64,000 nucleotides of DNA from Cristatella mucedo (GCA_009760855.2 WPIO01000122.1:214001-278000), one strand, 5' to 3'; counted from the first letter of the stretch, positions 47,585-58,821 are shown. A program made the numbers and translations. Notes: generated by a model not told the origin, from the letters alone.

Positions 47585-48490
47585 GCTTAATAGGTAATCG
47601 TAAACCAAGTGCGAATAGGAAATTGGAAAGGTTATCACTCACAATCAACTCTGCCAAAATATTTTGTAATAAATCTGCATGGAATCTAGGAGTCATATTC
47701 CAAAGTGATATTTTCTTAGACACCCACATCAGCTCGGCAGTAAAACCTGCCTACTTTCAGCTGCATAACTACTAAAATTCATGCTTGTGTTTACAGGGAT
47801 ACCGCATACAACTTGGTCCATGCATTTGTGAAATCCAGCCTTGACCTCTTTAACTCATTGCTTTTTGGTCTTCAGCATGTGCAATCAGCACTGACAAGAG
47901 GTGCAAAACTCTGCAGCTATTCTTGTCTGTCGTGAGCTTGGCAATAGCCTCATCTTACCACTTCTTGTCGACCTGCACTGGCTTCCAGGCAAGCAACTCA
48001 TTGCCTTCGAGGTTTTATCACTCAATTTTAGATCCCTTTGTTATTTGGCTCCAGCCTTCCTATCGGACCTGCTTCCTCACCAGGCTAAGTATCGTACCAC
48101 CAGAGTTCTGGAATGTAATTGTGTACCCATACCTCATACACACCTAAAATCCTTGGGGACCGGCCTTTAGTTCGTATGTTCCCAAACCCCGGAACTCACC
48201 TCAACACGCATCACGATGTCTTCTGACTTGACCATATCAAGAAAGTATCTTTAAACGCATCTAATAATCACAGCATTTGGTGGGTGCCTGTGAATCTTCC
48301 TTCGTGTGCTTATGGGTCCTAATACTGTGCATGCTGATCCTGTGCTTGTCATCCCTAACCATGTTATTCTTGTCGTCATTGAGCATACTACTGCTAAACA
48401 TTCGATTGTGCTTCTTTTGCAGCAGTTATAAACTGCCTAAAAGGAGAATTTTTTCTCAGAGGGCGCTTTATTAAATGCATATTTAATAAA
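47585..48490 (+). mobile_element. LINE family B, 3' half, head to head with its neighbour
   Basis: The sequence starts with NRKLERLSLTINSAKI, NLGVIFQSDIFLDTHISS and AYFQLHN. It continues with LLVDLHWLPGKQLIAFEVL and LSDLLPHQAKYRTTR, then the 3' UTR and a diverged hairpin (AACTGCCTAAAAGGAG ... CTCAGAGGGCGCTTTATTAA). Stops break the frame. Confidence 0.82.
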
Positions 48491-48529
48491 AAATAATATA
48501 GCATTGTTAATATATGTGTACCATTTATC

Positions 48530-49380
48530 AGAGATTACACTAGCTCCACGGTCAGATCTGCCTGTCCTCAACTCTATATTATACCTACAATTCGGCCCTG
48601 CATGGAAATTCAAAGTACATATACATAGGTCCTAGCGTATTTGATATCCAGTTTTGATTCTGTTGCACACTGCTTGTAGGTCTTCCAAGCTGGGAAATCG
48701 TGGGCATACAGTTAGTTCCTAGCTCTGCAGCTATTCTTGCATGTTGTTAGGGTCGCAGTTCCCACATCACTCTATATCTGGCAGACTTGCAGCGGCTCTT
48801 AGTAGAGAAGCTGATTGTGTTCAAAGTTCTGTCACTTTTTTATGTTTCTTAATTCCTTGGCTGCAGCCTACCTAATATATATAATCCTAAACCAAGCCAG
48901 ACATCGGGCAAACTACTTTTCGGAATATTGTCATTCAGCTACGAACATTAAATTCTCAGTATACCCTGCCTTTCACTCGTATGCTTCCAAAACCTATGAC
49001 TCATTGCTTATTAGTGCAACGATCCCCTGTCTTAACGGCATATAAGAAATAGCTTAATACGTATGTATTCAACACAGAATTAAAAGTATCTGGGTGATTC
49101 GTCCTAAGTGTACTTGGGCATGCTGACGCTGTGCCTGCTGCTGCCACCCATATTTGCATTCTGACCCTTTGCATGTCACCTCAAACCACGTTTCACTTGT
49201 TGGTATTGAGTATGCTATTACCAATCATTGCATTATGCTTCCTTTTCAGCATATGTAAAGCACCCGTTGAGAGAGCGAGAAGTAGAAAGAGAGGGAGAGA
49301 GAGAAAGAGGGAGAGAGAGCGAGAGAGAGTTAGAGAGAAAGATGGTGGGAATTTCTCTTAGGGCATTGATTTGTTGAATT
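48530..49380 (+). mobile_element. LINE family B, old 3' half with GA-expanded hairpin
   Basis: ACACTAGCTCCACGGTCAGA opens the DDHISSTVKS-equivalent region. LGCSLPNI-type and AYLIYIILNQARHR (LSD-LPHQAKHR equivalent) follow. The 3' UTR has CATGCTGACGCTGTGCCTGC and TTTGCATGTCACC equivalents. The hairpin region GTAAAGCACCCGTTGAGAGA expands into a GA-rich tract before TTTCTCTTAGGGCATTGATT. Confidence 0.68.
49268..49345. repeat. imperfect (GA)n inside the LINE B hairpin
   Basis: GAGAGA units interrupted by AAAG and GTTA lie at the position of the hairpin GAGA arm of family B, as at 5384-5432. Confidence 0.85.
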
Positions 49381-49574
49381 TTGTCGCAGGTGTGCAGTCA
49401 CAGAATACTCTATAGCGTTCTGCTATAAAAAATAGGGGCTTCAAAATAACCACTCTGGAAGGCATAATCACGCCGAGTTCTTACAGTCACGCTTACATAA
49501 TGGTCAGAAATCTAAAACCTGGCGGTATTGACTAAAAGACCCTCTTGACACACCTGACTAGCGTTAATCAAGAG

Positions 49575-49735
49575 GATAAAAATGGTCACTGGTGGGGAAC
49601 GGAGATTTTCCCCTGGATATTTTCTCCGGACATTACCCCCGGACAATCCACCCTAACGTTTCCTCCTAGGGTAGGACATTCCCCACGGATATATGGTTTA
49701 GGGTTTAGTGCTTATGGTGTAAGGTTTAGTATGTT
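49575..49735. repeat. GGGGA/TCCGGACA-type block followed by TTTAGGG-like repeats
   Basis: The motif family CTCCGGACATTACCCCC, GGACAATCCACCC, AGGACATTCCCC recurs with short spacing. It passes directly into GGTTTAGGGTTTAGTGCTTA and AAGGTTTAGTATG. This is a degenerate tandem array of unknown class. Confidence 0.5.
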
Positions 49736-50048
49736 GTGAGCGTGTGTGCGCGCGCGTATTGCTAAACAGCAAACTACTTGGAACACTCGGAGCACAACCG
49801 AACTCAACAAGTTTTAATCAATGACTCTACCATCTGACCTTAATGCTAATGGAGCTTACTGTAGTCAGTGCCAGGAATGCTGCACTCCGATTGGCCAGTG
49901 TTGCAGCAGCAGGATCGGACCGCTCGCCTCGATTAGTTAGTCATATTCGGGAGGCCCACCCCAGCCAAGACCGGGCAGGTGACAATATCCAGGTGCGGCA
50001 CTGTCGCCAGCTGGGGTATGCATTCTCTGTCACGATCTCAACAGTGGT

Positions 50049-50120
50049 CTAGGGTTTTAGGTTATAGTGTTTAAGGTTTAGGGTTTAGTGTTTAGGGTTT
50101 TATGGTTTCGGGTTTATTGA
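50049..50120. repeat. degenerate TTTAGGG-like tandem block
   Basis: AGGGTTTTAGGTTATAGTGT, TTAAGGTTTAGGGTTTAGTG and TTTAGGGTTTTATGGTTTCG consist of imperfect (TTTAGGG/TTAGTGT) heptamers. They are internal, not at a sequence end. Confidence 0.7.
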
Positions 50121-51270
50121 GGGCCACGCCTCCGCCGCCTAAATCCGTCCTCGCTGGTATTCCGAGCTTTAGTAAGAGCGTATTAGTGCGTAACGAGATC
50201 TCTTGAGATTGAGTTATACTCAGTAGACCTCTGAGGCTTCACGCTCATTTGCAGAAACGCTCAGTGCTCCGTAGCGCGTGCCCGCTTTGACGGGTACGAA
50301 CTAGTGCCTGGCGGCAACGAGCTGGACCAAACTCCCGCGGGACAGAACTGAATACCTCTCCAACGCCGCTGCAGTCGACGCCGCCACTGCGGCGGCCGCC
50401 ACCACAGTAATCGCAGCTACTACCGCTCGCTCAATTATAAACAATCCTTCTAATCCATTCATCCCTCCAATTATGCTGTTTTTATTTTCTTTCAATAGAG
50501 CGTGAACTTCATTTGATCATGTATTACTATGTTGCCGAGTTCGCGGGTGCTAGCCTTTTCCCACTAGGGCCCCCTTCTATCTGTGTCCGTTTTGATCACT
50601 ACCCGGAGCTCTCCAGCAACAGCGGTTCACGGGTGATTGACCGGTTACATAATGCTCTATACGACACACAAGCAGGCGCTATACAAAGGGAAGAACGAGA
50701 CAAGTCTACAGGGGAAGGTCCTATACAAGGTAAACTACAGGGGCGCAAGATTATGCCACAAGCGCGAACAAAAGCGTTAGTTCTCAGTCGGCTTCCACAG
50801 TCACGCCGTCGCTTGACTCCATCCCACCATTACAAGCGCACACACCGTCGGAGACCCGGCTAGCTGAGCACTCTGGGATAGATGGAGCAGACGTCCACAA
50901 CCGTCGAGAGCCTCAGCCGACAGACGCCAACACTGGGGGGGGGGCACGAACACGCTACACGGGGAACGCGGAATATACAAGTCACAACAACGAGCGTGCT
51001 ATCCAGCTCCACTCGGGTCTTGGGTACTCAGTGCCTTGCGTGCGCGACCACATCACCGGAGCACGCCTGCAACCATCCAGATGCATAACTTGGCGAGACA
51101 GGGAGCCTCTCCAACACCACGACTTACTTGGCCAACTTCTCCTACCCAAGAAGCCAGATGAACTCACAGTACCGCACATCCAGTCATTCCGTAGTTCCGA
51201 ACCCGGCCTAGCCGGTGACCCTTACCTGCATTACAGCCGTCCGGTCCTAGCCAACCGAACCTAGCCTGGG
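50121..51270 (+). other. GC-rich island with open frames, unrecognised
   Basis: The base composition changes sharply to GC- and CpG-rich, with a (GCC)n-like stretch near 50370-50400. The longest ORF is 50513-50863 (116 codons, Arg/Pro/Gln-rich towards the end, QARTKALVLSRLPQSRRR). A second is 50882-51088, with NTLHGERGIYKSQQR in an alternative frame nearby. I recognise no domain. It could be a LINE 5' region or ORF1, a CpG-island promoter, or transferred sequence. No polyadenylation or splice evidence decides. Confidence 0.3.
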
Positions 51271-51272
51271 TA

Positions 51273-51276
51273 CACA

Positions 51277-51321
<45 letters not shown>
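51273..51321. repeat. (CA)n with inverted (GTGTGT) end
   Basis: A CA run ends in CACACACAGTGTGTGTATTC, a small palindromic switch. Confidence 0.92.
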
Positions 51322-51322
<1 letters not shown>

Positions 51323-52182
51323 GTGTGTATTCTTAGTTATACATTCATCAACATAGGGTCGGGAATGTGCTACCCCAGGGGTGAGTAAATGCCCTACACC
51401 CATCTCTGGTAAAGGTTAAGGTTACTTGTTTAGCACTATTTAAAGCATAGTTCTTATACTTCTAGAAATCCTTCATGTGTAGACCAACAGTTTTAAGTAA
51501 TTTGCAGCTTACAGGTATGCACCAGCAGCTGCGTCATGCCAAATCAGAAAAAATACTTTGAGGTATTGAACTTCAGAGACTTCCCGAGGCATCAAAGAAA
51601 AAAAATTCAACCGAATGTGTCTAATGATGTTGTATGCCCCAACTAGTGAGGTGGTAACCAACGTCATTTACCTTACTTCATTGACTTGAGCGGCGAGTTG
51701 AGCTTGTTATCAGTGTATCCAGAAATACATGGCAGTCTTGGCTGAGATATGTTTCAGTTCCGAAGATTGCAAGTCTGTTTCAGGATCTCAGTGCCGGGAT
51801 AATGTGCTCGCTCCTCTTCACGCCTCCTGTAGTTTTTTCGAGAAGTGCAGTATGCGACCCTTTACTGACGGTGGCAAGTGGTGGCGATAGCTGCAACGGC
51901 TCTTCTACCGCTTTGTAAATGAAGCTGCACAATCAGACGACCTTTATTAAATTGTTTGACGAGCCGAAAGCTTTCTCATATCACTTAATTTTACGCTTAA
52001 AGATGGTGGTAGACAGCCGTAAGCGGCTTAACCCCTGCTGAATTAGGTTGCCCACTCCAGAAAGGCAATCCTGATCTTGAGTGAGCAATATGTAGGTCAC
52101 CCTGCCTCGATTTTCTCAGGCGCGATTACTTGTTTACAAGTTGACATAACGGTCTCTTTTTATAGCGACAGGGGTGCCTGAA
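51322..52182. other. no recognised feature
   Basis: This is a mixed-composition sequence without supported ORFs. Confidence 0.3.
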
Positions 52183-52306
52183 AGGCAATCACCACTGCTT
52201 GTAGCAGCAATTAAGGATCCCACTGTCGAAATCAAACACATGAAATACAGGCTGAGGTCATAAGAAAACGCATTACCAAGCGAGCCATAACGGCTCACTA
52301 ACGATG
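52183..52306 (-). mobile_element. SINE-2, diverged second copy
   Basis: On the plus strand GGCAATCACCACTGCTTGTA GCAG, TCGAAATCAAACACATGAAA (decayed B box), GAGGTCATAAG and CGAGCCATAACGGCTCACTA match the SINE at 36788-36909 from edge to edge, with a degraded promoter. Confidence 0.65.
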
Positions 52307-52819
52307 CTAACTATTGTAGCATTTAGGGTAAACAATTTATGTGTTTGATTGCCTTACGAATCACCAGTAGGGGACTTAACTGAGCTTTCTTCTCAGGCCG
52401 ACTATATCGCTTCTTATTTAGTTCTGTCTCACTGCCACTTTTCCCCAGCTCTAGCCGATACATTCACTCTTACGGTTGCAATGCGAAGTCGCGTTCGAGA
52501 GGCGCTGCTTGAAAGAGTACAAGCTCATACCCAGGAGAGCGAGGGTAATTAAATATTAAATATTACCCAACGCCACGTACCTACCCACAAGGTGAAATTA
52601 TTGAATGTCACGACATCCGGTATGTGTGAGCTTCTACTACTTGTGCAACGCTAGCTCAAGCAGAACCGGTAGGCAAACAAGTCAAATCGCATATAATGAC
52701 GATCTAAGGAGTGCTACTGCTGAGATACGATCCTGCGATCGCAGGTCCATTCATGAATCCTACCAGCCCAATCAATAGATAGGAACAGGCTTCTAATGCA
52801 TTACGCTCTCATGCCCCTT

Positions 52820-53900
52820 TGGCCGTTGCTGGACGGAAAAGGTTGAGAGTCTAGTTAGGGCGGGCACCCTGGCGGGGATCGTACACCCACAGTAAAACCA
52901 CTATGCATGCAGTCAACTGTGTCTAGATGGGGCGAATCGCACGTGGAGGACCCAAAAAAGAAAGCGTTTAATTAGCGATTTGGGATAAGGCGTACAGCTG
53001 CATTTGAAGGAAGCCAAGTACCCCTGACTGTGGCTTCCTGGTGCTGGCGAGAACGCTCTGCCATTGGTCTAAGAAAGATAATTATGTACGATGCCCCACC
53101 CTGACGAGTTGTGAGCCTGAAGACAGCAGTATTTTACAAGGCTAAGCAGGGGGACGAGTGTACATTCTGATGTGCAGTTGTCTTCGCGTAGGTCACTCCA
53201 GAATCACTAGGTAAAAAGAGGGAGAGAGCGACATAGAGTAGAGATAAAATGGGGACAGCAATCGTGCAGGCCGATGCACCAGCAGAATGGATGTCCCAGC
53301 GGCTGCAGCTAGGATCACCCGACCAAGCTGGCCTTAAGCAATTACATTTGGCTGGGTAACTGGATATGGCCTGACTGCATCGCCTAATGAGGGGATGCAG
53401 GTCAAGCTCAGATTTGTTGAAGTCTAGCCCACCCGGAAGGTCAAAGGGCATGCAGGCTGAACTAATATCCTCCTGACTTACAGGAATTCGGATGCAACAG
53501 AGCTAGCAGAGGTTACTGAGATCACTCCATCCTGTTAGAAGTGGGTGTAACCTTGCTAGAAAGAGGAAGCTAGTTGCAGTTACTTGGCAGCCGGCTCCTG
53601 CAGGCAGTGGCTGTGGCCTGCAGTTGATAAGCTGCCAAGCTCGTGCAGGGATGGCAAGCACTGAATTGTCCCCGATGTGTTACACTGTGGTATGCACCAT
53701 GCTGAGCTTTTCCCCAGGTAAGTGCTTGCTGGCTAAGTCAAGCATGTCTTGCCAGCCTAGTTCACTAGTGGTTCGGCATCCCAGCCAGCTAGATCTGGTC
53801 TCTAGTTACTGGCTGGCTGTATTATCAGAACAGCTCAGCCTTAAGAATTTCTAATAATTTAATCCTCTACCCTGAGAGTGGGTAAGGATGAGGTAAATAT
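52820..53900. other. GC-richer unassigned sequence, possible tRNA-like pieces
   Basis: The stretch is GC-richer than average. A 105-codon minus-strand ORF (53451-53134) starts MPFDLPGGLDFNK and has a hydrophobic run PILSLLYVALSLFL, but no recognisable family. GGGTGTACGATCCCCGCC on the minus strand near 52880, and AGACCAATGGCAGAGCG near 53065, look like B-box and A-box sequences of decayed SINEs, with low certainty. Confidence 0.25.
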
Positions 53901-54849
53901 TAGGTTTGCTTTTATGTTACAACCAGGACGGTTTTACTGACTAGATTGCTGTTATTGCTTCATTGCTATTAGTTCGTATTACGGCAGTCCGAATTTCGAC
54001 ACTCTCTGCATCGCCACGGTAGCTTACCCTAGCTTTTCAGCTTCATCGTACCGATTAGCATAAGCAGACGGTAGCTAAACTTAGGTTGCACGTGCTTGCT
54101 CATAATCTGCCTGAGCTTTGGTGTGGCTCGGACTGTGTTAGATCCATTAGGAAGAACCAACATAACTAGACTTCTCCGAGTTAGGCAGGGTGCGAATTGT
54201 GCAAGGCCCCCACTTATCGTGTACATGCATATGTATTTATGTGACTGTATAAACGTATGCAGACTTTGTGAATATTATTATGGCTAACTTCGTAAAACCT
54301 CAGCCAGGGCCAGAGTACTGTGGAAAAGACCTGCACGATGTGCATAAAAAGCTAAGATTAATCGGTTGTTGGATGGTGGAGGGACATCTAATTAGGTTAC
54401 TGATCAATAAAGTAGAATTAAGGGCAAAACTAAAGTTGGTTTATTGATCGGTTACTCTTTTCTACCATTTTTAAGCATGCAGTAAAAATAGCAGGATCTT
54501 AGCACTACAAATCGATGCTAGAAGTAACTGTATAATGTGCAGTTGATAATAGATTCCAAGCCCTTGGTTTGCCATGACCGTTTGCAATGCATCGAACTGG
54601 CTGGGTCACTATCCATGTCTATATTCACCCATTCTCCCAACGTAAAAGTCACACTGTCAATCTAGCCATTTCTGGGTATCTATCCGTTCAACGGAGTTCT
54701 GAGAATATCATAAGCATCTAACTGGCTGATGAAGGAGTTTATAGCTTCCTGATATGCAATGCATTGGCTCACTAGCCTTTAATCGCTTACCACCACTGCA
54801 AGGTCTGCAATGGAGCAATGGTCCAGGTTTTTCCACACGATTGCATTAA
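53901..54849. other. no recognised feature
   Basis: No supported gene or repeat is seen up to the LINE A breakpoint near 54850. Confidence 0.3.
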
Positions 54850-56237
54850 AATTGCTCTCCTCCGTGTTAACAATGACATTCTACGTGGCGACGACGACGG
54901 TAATGTCACTGCCTTAGCTCTGCTAGATCTGTCTGCTGCCTTCGACACTATTGATCACGAAGTTCTGCTTGAACGATTGAGAACAACGATCGGTCTGGCA
55001 GACAAAGCACTGGCGTGGTTTAAATCATACTTGTCTGATCGTCTTCAATCCGTGTCGTGTGGGGGTCAGGTCTCAGACATGAGAAGGGTCACCTGTGGAG
55101 TCCCTCAAGGGTCTGCACTTGGTCCCTTGCTGTTCTCTATTTATACGGAACCTCTGGGAAAAGTGATTAAGGCCCATGGAATAGGATATCGCTTCTATGC
55201 TGACGATACTCAGTTGTATTTGTCATTTAAACCGTCGGAATCTGCTGCAGCAACTGAGAAACTGAATGCTTGCCTTGCCGATATTCGATCCTGGATGTCG
55301 GAAAACTTCCTGAAATTAAATGAAGATAAAACCGAGCTGCTTCTCATAGGACACCCCAAGCGTGTGGCTGGATTAAAAGGCTTTGCTGTTAAAATAGGTG
55401 ATGCTATTGTGCGACCTTCACCACGTGCTCGTAATCTAGGTGTCGTGTTCGACAGCTGCCTTAATTTCAAAAGCTTCATTCAGAAGACTGCCTCTACAGC
55501 TAGCCATCACATCCGATCCCTATCCAAGATTAGGAGCTGTCTCCAGCAGTGGCTTGTAAAAAATTTAACTAGCTCTCTAGTTCTGTCTCGGCTCGATTAT
55601 TGTAATTCCCTTTTGGCTGGGCTACCAAAGAAAGCTATTATGCCACTACAGCTGACTATGAATATGGCTGCAAGGCTGGTCTTCAAGTCGCAGGGGTTTG
55701 AGCACGTGTCACCTTTGCTGAAAAAGCTAGGATGGTTGCCGGTTGAGCAAAGGATACAGAGCAAAGTTCTTATGCTGACCCACAAGGCCTGCCACGGCTT
55801 GGCTCCTTCTTACCTAGCTGAACTGCTGCCTCAGTTTCAGCCTGTTCGTGCCCTCAGGTTCTGTGTGGACAATAAATTAGCTGTCCCTTTCCTTCGCTTA
55901 AAGACAGCTGGCGACAGAAGCTTTAGCTCAGCAGGTCCTAGACTGTGGAACTCGCTTCCACAATTCTTACGAAACGACATCTACTCTCCAACTGCCGACT
56001 ATGGCACATCTTTTTCAGCGGTCATGAACTGCTACTTCTATGCTACTCACTACCTCAACTGCTCTTTTGACTCTGCTATGCTTCCCACTTTTTCTTTGTT
56101 GCGTGAGACGAAGTCTGTTGGCTACCGAATGCGTACCGAAAGCCGCTTAGGCTGTGAGTGTGCTATACAAAACTCTCCTGCGTAACACCCACATGGTCTT
56201 TATGACTTTGTGGAGTTACTGACGGAGATACATTACA
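54850..56237 (+). mobile_element. LINE family A, best-preserved copy with long open RT frame
   Basis: This is the least damaged family A copy. The frame 54818-56185 is open for 455 codons. The first dozen residues are flanking DNA, and homology starts at ALLRVNNDILRG. RT motifs follow in order: SAAFDTIDHEVLLERLRTTI (about residue 45), GVPQGSALGPLLFSIY (about 115), RFYADDTQLYLSF (about 140, catalytic DD present), WMSENFLKLNEDKTELLLIG (about 188). The C-terminal region then runs to HYLNCSFDSAML and CECAIQNSPA. The 3' UTR ends GGAGTTACTGACGGAGATAC ATTACATTA. RT fingers and endonuclease are missing through 5' truncation, so it cannot move by itself. The intact frame suggests a recent insertion from an active source element elsewhere. 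Confidence 0.9.
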
Positions 56238-56374
56238 TTAAAAGTGAGCTTACTGCTGGGTCCTGAATGTTAGTCACTTCTGATATTTTCACCAAACGTC
56301 CAACTTACATTACACCAGTGATGTAATATCAAGTATCTCCATGTGAAGCACCACCCAGCCACACAACGATGTGG

Positions 56375-57440
56375 TTGTTGCAAATGAGAGCTTTCGGTAC
56401 ATATGCAGTAGCCAACAGACTTCTTACCACAAAAATTAAGGAAAAGTGGAAAGCCTGGCAGAGTCTGGATGGCAATTGAGGATGTGATTAGCGTGGGAGT
56501 AGCATCTCAAGACAAAGTAAAGGAAGAGCCACACTGTGGTGATGTAACTTAACTCAGTCTTTAAAAAACGCCAATCCACAAAGACTAGTCGAGTGTTACT
56601 TGGAAGAGTTTTTTGTCGCCCAAGCAAAACATGAGCAGCTTTTCCACGTCATGCCATAGATAACACAGCTCATCTCATTCAACTAAATATCGACAAAAAA
56701 GGAGTGAGAATATTATGTGAATGGTTGAAGTGACTTCCGAATTCTAAGATCTGCAGACCAAAAGCTACTGTTGCCAACCATCCATGACGGGAATGGAGTA
56801 GCAAATCTATTAGCCATTGAGGACATGAAGAGGCTTAAACAGGTGCTAGTTCAGCTATGTATAAAGAAGCCAAGCCACGGCAGGCCATATGGTTCAGTGT
56901 GAGAAGTTAATCTCTATCTGATCAACCGAGACCCATCGCAGCTCTTTGAGCAAATGAGATACCAAGTGCACCTTTGAGACTGTACCTAGCCTAGCATACA
57001 TATTAATCAATAGCTGCCGAAGCCTAATGGCCTCTTTGGTTGAACAACCACAATGAAGTCACATCCATCCGGAATAGGAAAAAAAACAGTTGAGCTAGCT
57101 GAACTGTTTGGAATGCAGCTTCGTAGTCCATAGACAATCTTAGATACGAATCAGCCATGATGGATCCCTGTGGATCCTGTCTTCTTAATGAAGCGTTCAC
57201 GATTAAGCAAGCATGGACAGAGTGGCAAATAAATTGCTAGCACAGGGTTAAATTCTTACGACAGTAACCAGCTGCTGGCCATGGGTAACCAGTGCGAATA
57301 AGGTTGATCTTACAGTCGCTTAGTTTAAGGAAATTAGCTGCCATCCAAGATCGAATGTCGGTTGGGCAAGCTTTAAGATCTCGAGGTTTAATGGGCACAG
57401 TCATAAGCTGCAGTATTCCTAACCAGCAAGAAGCTAGGCA
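56375..57440 (-). mobile_element. LINE family A-related, old diverged copy
   Basis: Reading the plus strand, AGTAGCCAACAGACTTCTTA, GGCAGAGTCTGGATGGCAAT, GCTATGTATAAAGAAGCCAA GCC, CAACCGAGACCCATCGCAG and, further on, GCTGCCATCCAAGATCGAAT GTCGG match family A minus-strand order from the 3' UTR to the WMSENFLKL region. Divergence is high, with many indels, so this is an older relative than the copy just upstream. Confidence 0.65.
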
Positions 57441-57683
57441 GTAATCCTAATCCATTGTGTGGACCCTGTAACAGCCAGCACAGGCATCCTTGTCATCCCA
57501 GATATTGGGTCTTGCACATTCACCTCCAACAGCACATTTTTACTCAATATTTACTAGTGGCTCCCATAGCACATTATCTTCTTGTTCTCTGTCATGTGAA
57601 AATTAAATTTTTAATCGGCTTACATTGCTTAAGGTTGTAGCCATTGCATTTGCTAAGCTTCTCGGCATGATTTACTGCTGCAG

Positions 57684-57863
57684 GTTTTATTGTACATGGC
57701 CAAGCTGCATTCCCGGCTGCTCGAGCGGCCTCGGCCGGAGCCTCGGAGCCAGCAGCAGCCGTGCAGCTGCCATGTCACTGCTCTGATGGCCAGCAGTGCC
57801 ATTCAAACGGCTACTGCCCTGGTGGCTGTGAGAGGGGCTGGTATGGGCCAGGTTGCCAAATAG
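57684..57863 (+). CDS. EGF-like (laminin/MEGF-type) exon of a second receptor-like gene
   Basis: The acceptor is TTTACTGCTGCAG ending at 57683, and the donor is ATAG/GTAAGC at 57864. The exon is 180 nt, phase 1 at both ends. After an Ala-rich lead (VHGQAAFPAARAASAGAS) come CHCSDGQQCHSNGYCPGGC and ERGWYGPGCQI. The C-C-D..C...GYC..GC..GW.GP.C spacing is the EGF/laminin type found in MEGF, TIE-like and mollusc-type lectin receptors. In such proteins this module directly precedes a fucolectin domain. Its last codon phase would fit the exon at 8237 (CQI-GNIAS), which lies upstream, so a paralogous gene is inferred. The Ala-rich part is unusual, and a downstream acceptor (for example after GCCAGCAG or GTGCAG) could make the true exon shorter. 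Confidence 0.65.
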   Translation, partial: VLLYMAKLHSRLLERPRPEPRSQQQPCSCHVTALMASSAIQTATALVAVRGAGMGQVAK

Positions 57864-58821
57864 GTAAGCATTACTATCATTGCTGCTTCATCATAGTCTG
57901 TCGTGAAAATCAGTCGCTCTAGCCTGCTGTGGGAGTTTATGGCTGCTAGGTAGTCAAGCTTAGGCTTATGACACGAACTGGTCATGGCTTTTGATATTCC
58001 GGCACTGTATAGCCAGCTTCCTTTTTTCGGCCAGGCGAGTCGTTCTTTTGCTATGAGTTTGCTTCTTTTGAGCTCTAGCAGGCCAACTCGTATCTCGAAA
58101 CGAGCCAGTGCACGTTGTTCTGGCTTATGCATTCTATCAACAGTCCTAAATTATCAGTATCTACATTATATAATAGTAGATTGTTAGCATGACAAACTCA
58201 GAAAACCTAAATTCTAGCTACGACCTTTGGCACTTTACTAATCAGGCTACGAGAATCATTGGCCAATAGTTTGTGCTGCCCAACGTATCTAGCTTGCTAA
58301 AGCAAAGGAGCACCATGCATACTCCAAGATGCAAATGAAAGATGAAGACACTCGTTTTCAGCAGTCTGTATGACCTATGGGTAGTAAAATTCAGCACATC
58401 ATGCTAAGATGAGCAGCACAGCTCACCGGAAAGATAATCAAGCTCTCTGTGAGCCAAGGAGATGTAGACCAAGCTATTTAAAAATCCAGCCAAGGTGCAT
58501 ACAGGGTTGTTGTGCTTTGCGATCCTACCAGTAAGCTCGTGCAGACGTTGAATCCCTACGAGCTGAAGTCTCGGTCACCAAGGTATTTCACTTTATTATG
58601 AGGGGTATCAATAGTACCAGATACATCAGTGATTGATGCATGGCAATACTATCAGAGTAAGAGCTCTTGTAGGTATTCTGGTGCTAGATATTGGTGACCT
58701 CTAAAACAGACTGGGAGTATCTTGAAATCAAGGTAATGCCTGCTCGGCTGTCAGTAAATCTAAGACGAAAGGCGTTGCTTCGGTTAATCTAGTCGACACT
58801 TCACTGTGCTGCTAGCTGCAG
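57864..58821. other. inferred intron, nothing recognised
   Basis: A minus-strand ORF (58132-57803) overlaps the EGF exon and is a shadow. Nothing else is supported. Confidence 0.3.

Noticed and set aside
47358-48490. Twin-priming 5' inversion
   Set aside because: Both inverted parts carry their own 3' end and tail, so they are two copies, not one inverted insertion.
49688-50120. True chromosome end
   Set aside because: The TTTAGGG-like blocks are short, degenerate and internal, with ordinary LINE and gene sequence on both sides.
57803-58132. 109-codon minus-strand ORF
   Set aside because: It is a shadow overlapping the EGF exon, with no domain of its own.
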